Assembly: GCF_018603905.1 (NCBI RefSeq)
Contig: NZ_JAHFZZ010000016.1
Coordinates: 62,001-126,000 of the forward strand
Length of the DNA stretch: 64,000 bases
Direction: 5' to 3'
Origin: Nonomuraea sp. NEAU-A123
GTDB taxonomy: Bacteria; Actinomycetota; Actinomycetes; Streptosporangiales; Streptosporangiaceae
The translations under genes and the position numbers were made by a program. Below the pieces are notes generated by a model. It worked only from the letters and a program-made list of their open reading frames with translations. It made no database searches and had not been told where the DNA came from. The first letter of the stretch is position 1. The number at the start of each line of letters is the position of its first letter. Of this stretch, positions 61,709-64,000 are shown piece after piece.

Positions 61709-62644
61709 ATGAGCGAGCGTCTGGACCTGCGGCTCAGCTGGCTGGCCACCTTCGTCGCCGTCGTGGACCACGGCAGCTTCACCGCCGCCGGGCGCGCCCT
61801 GGGCCGGTCGCAGCCGCGGGTGAGCGCGCACGTCGCGGGACTGGAGCAGGCGCTCGGCGGCACGCTGCTCATCCGTACCAGCAAGGAGCTCACGCTCACG
61901 GCCGCCGGCGCCCGGTTCCTGCCCAAGGCGCGGGCGGCGCTGGCGGAGATCCAGTCCGGCGTGGACGAGGTGCGCACCCTGGGGACCAAGCTCAAGGGCC
62001 GGGTCACGGTGGGCGGCTACCCGGGGCTGAGCGCCGTGCTGCTGGCGCCGCTGATGCAGCAGTTCCGCCGGCTGCATCCCGGGGTCACGGTGGTGCTGCG
62101 CGAGGGCGACCCGCTGCAACTGGAGGAGGCCCTCGCCCACGGCGAGGTCGACATCGCCCTGCGCACCTCTGACGTGCCGCAGGTGCACCACAACCTCCCC
62201 TCGACACACCTGTTCCACGAGAAGATCGTCCTGGTGGCGCCGGCCCGCCATCCCCTGGCCACCGCCTCCCCTCTGGACCTCGGGCTGCTGACCGAGGAGA
62301 CCGTCATGGTCACCGGGGACCCCTATGGGGGCTGGGCCGACTACCGCGACAGGCTCGACCGGATCGGCGCCGACCCCGTCGAGATCATGGTCATCGCACA
62401 GCCCACCACCATCTCCGCCCTGGTGGCCGCCGGCTTGGGGGTGGCGATCCTGGGGGCGTTCGCCGCGCAGGTGGCGGTGTTCGGGGACGACGTGGTGATC
62501 CGGCCGCTACCGGGGCCGCTGTGGCAACGCGAGATCCGCCTGTATCGCCGGGCGGGACGCGTGGCCACCCCGACGGTGGACGCCTTCCTCGACCTCCTCC
62601 GCCAGGAGGCCCCGGCCCTGACCGCACGTACCGCTGTCTGGTAG
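61709..62644 (+). CDS. LysR-family transcriptional regulator
   Basis: A 311-residue LysR regulator (SFTAAGRALGRSQPRVSAHVAGLEQALG) with a standard effector domain. Divergent from the MFS-sulfatase operon, it most probably controls that operon and itself through the T-N11-A box. Confidence 0.9.
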   Translation: MSERLDLRLSWLATFVAVVDHGSFTAAGRALGRSQPRVSAHVAGLEQALGGTLLIRTSKELTLTAAGARFLPKARAALAEIQSGVDEVRTLGTKLKGRVTVGGYPGLSAVLLAPLMQQFRRLHPGVTVVLREGDPLQLEEALAHGEVDIALRTSDVPQVHHNLPSTHLFHEKIVLVAPARHPLATASPLDLGLLTEETVMVTGDPYGGWADYRDRLDRIGADPVEIMVIAQPTTISALVAAGLGVAILGAFAAQVAVFGDDVVIRPLPGPLWQREIRLYRRAGRVATPTVDAFLDLLRQEAPALTARTAVW

Positions 62645-62686
62645 CCGCTTTCGTGACGCTGATCCTTCACACAACCGGAGGTACCC

Positions 62687-63253
62687 ATGGCGAGACTCAG
62701 CCTCATCCACCCTGACGACGCGACCGGGAACGCGGCCGAAACGCTCGCGGCCCTACCGATCAAGCTCAACATCTTCCGCATGCTGGCGCACGCGGAGTCG
62801 TGCGTGATCCCGCAGGTTCGACTGGGCCAGGCCATCCTCAGCAGTCTTGACCTCGGGCATCGACTGCGCGAACTGCTGATCCTGCTCGTGGCGCAGGTCG
62901 AGGGCGGCGCCTACGAATGGCGGCAGCACGTGCCGATCGCCCTGGGAGTCGGCGTGCCGCAGGCGCAGATCGACGCGATCGAACGGCTGGATCTCGGCAG
63001 CGACGTCTTCGACGACGCGGAGCGTGCGCTGCTCGCGTTCGGCAGGCAGGTGATCGAGACCGTCAGGGTCGAGGAGACCGTGTTCGATGCGGTTCGGGGA
63101 CACTTCTCCGAGCGGCAGATCGTCGAGGCGATCCTGGCGATCGGCTTCTACATGACCATGGCCCGCCTGACCGAGGCGACGGAGACCGACCTCGACCCGG
63201 CCTCGGGAATGACCGTGTTCGACTCCATCCAGCCTCGGGACGCGTCCGGATGA
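62687..63253 (+). CDS. Carboxymuconolactone-decarboxylase-like protein
   Basis: A 188-residue AhpD/CMD-fold protein. LRELLILLVAQVEGGAYEWRQHVPIA includes the E...YEW..H motif; the CxxC pair of AhpD peroxidases is missing. GGAGG precedes the ATG. Metabolic role unknown. Confidence 0.82.
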   Translation: MARLSLIHPDDATGNAAETLAALPIKLNIFRMLAHAESCVIPQVRLGQAILSSLDLGHRLRELLILLVAQVEGGAYEWRQHVPIALGVGVPQAQIDAIERLDLGSDVFDDAERALLAFGRQVIETVRVEETVFDAVRGHFSERQIVEAILAIGFYMTMARLTEATETDLDPASGMTVFDSIQPRDASG

Positions 63254-63360
63254 ACCGCGTGGTCCCGCCCGGGAATTATCGGCGGGCGCGACCGGCTACA
63301 CGGGTGAGCTTGTGGACATCCCCGGTACGGCACCACCACCTTCCCTTTTGGAGCCGAACA

Positions 63361-64000
63361 TGACCGATCGCGCCGACCAGATCATCGACGCTCTGCGCAG
63401 CGGACACGATCACTTGGCCGCTCTCGTACGCGGCCTCGCAGCCGACGACCTCACCCGGCCGTCCGGAGCGGCGGAATGGGACGTGTCGCAGGTGCTCAGC
63501 CACCTGGGCAGCGGCTCGGAGATCAACCTGGCCAACCTGGAGGCCTCGCTGAGCGGCGCCGCCGCACCGGACGGAGACTTCAACAAGACGGTCTGGGCCC
63601 GCTGGGACGCGATGTCCCCGGCCGAGCGGGCCGAGGGCTTTCTGGCCGCCAACGAGGCGCTGGTCAGCCGCTACGAAAGCCTCGACGCGCAGACGAGAAC
63701 GGACCTGCGGATCGATCTCGGCTTCCTGCCCGTCCCCGTGGACGTCGCGACCGCGGCGGGTCTGCGGCTCAGCGAGTTCGCCCACCACTCCTGGGATGTC
63801 GAGGTCGCCTTCGACCCGGCGGCGGCCCTGGCCCCGGCCGCGACCGAACTGCTCCTCGACCAGGTGAGCCTGCTCCTCCACTTCATCGGCAAGGCCGACG
63901 CCCTTGGCGGCCGCCGGGGCAGTCTGACCATCCGGACCATCTCCCCCGAGCGCTCCTTCGGACTCGACGTGGGTGACACGGTCACCCTCATCGACGAGCC
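63361..64000 (+). CDS. Mycothiol-dependent maleylpyruvate-isomerase-family (DinB-fold) protein, partial
   Basis: The open frame runs from ATG 63361 (GGAG six bases before) to the window edge with at least 213 residues. The N-terminal domain has EWDVSQVLSHLGSGSEI, and FAHHSWDVEVA follows; the His and Glu residues form the metal site. Family members use mycothiol as cofactor, which fits an actinomycete. The C-terminus is outside the window. Confidence 0.82.

Noticed and set aside
1..64000. CRISPR arrays, tRNA/rRNA genes, IS elements, phage att sites, replication origin
   Set aside because: No regularly spaced repeats, tRNA-like cloverleaf ends, transposase or integrase motifs were noticed by eye; a tRNAscan or ISfinder run would be needed to exclude small cases.

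Overview
The window is one 64 kb stretch of very GC-rich DNA. It has GTG starts, leaderless promoters (TANNNT then 7 nt then the start codon), sugar ABC operons without their own ATPase, ATGA-coupled operons, and LacI and ROK sugar regulators. This points to a large-genome filamentous actinomycete, probably of the Streptosporangiales/Streptomyces type; the species cannot be read from the sequence. No rRNA, tRNA, CRISPR, transposase or phage gene was seen, so it looks like an accessory chromosomal arm rich in catabolic and secondary-metabolic genes.

Region 1 (1-17293) is a fucosylated/galactosylated glycan island. A ROK repressor is divergent from an ABC importer (two permeases and a lipoprotein), followed by a GH36 alpha-galactosidase and a GH95 alpha-L-fucosidase. 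A fuconolactonase-type amidohydrolase, an aldo-keto reductase and an enolase-superfamily sugar-acid dehydratase come next. On the other side lie two LysR regulators, a UxaA-family dehydratase, two SDR dehydrogenases and a 66-codon relic of an SMP-30 lactonase. Together these can import the glycan, release L-fucose and oxidise it by the non-phosphorylating route (dehydrogenase, lactonase, dehydratase, dehydrogenase).

Region 2 (about 18437-30302) is a compact biosynthetic cluster and the most interesting part. It holds an iterative type I PKS with the order KS-AT-DH-ACP and no KR, the architecture of bacterial orsellinic acid synthases. Beside it are two KAS III-like acyltransferases, a phytanoyl-CoA-dioxygenase-type oxygenase, an FAD aromatic hydroxylase, a divergent P450 plus aldo-keto reductase, and an S66 (LdcA/MccF-type) peptidase at the edge.

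Region 3 (30346-37147) is a beta-galactoside locus: GH42 beta-galactosidase and LacI on the minus strand, divergent from an ABC importer operon, with two near-palindromic LacI operators between them and a strong terminator at the end. Region 4 (38070-46609) is an acyl-CoA catabolic locus: MFS carrier, LysR, fused double CaiB CoA-transferase, enoyl-CoA hydratase, thiolase-like protein, Zn-ribbon/OB protein and a second, sister LysR. A GGCAACGTG motif occurs four times, before the carrier and before the catabolic genes.

Region 5 (46724-55432) is mixed: a serine hydrolase, a LuxR regulator, a membrane protein, a secreted CBM2-GH62 arabinofuranosidase behind GAAA-N-TTTC operators, a broken chloramphenicol-phosphotransferase gene, an APH-like kinase and a PASTA membrane protein. 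Region 6 (55374-64000) has a MarR-FAD monooxygenase-alpha/beta hydrolase operon, an MFS-arylsulfatase operon with a divergent LysR, a carboxymuconolactone-decarboxylase-like protein and a DinB-fold enzyme cut by the window end. All functions are inferred from motifs and context by reading; no database search was run.
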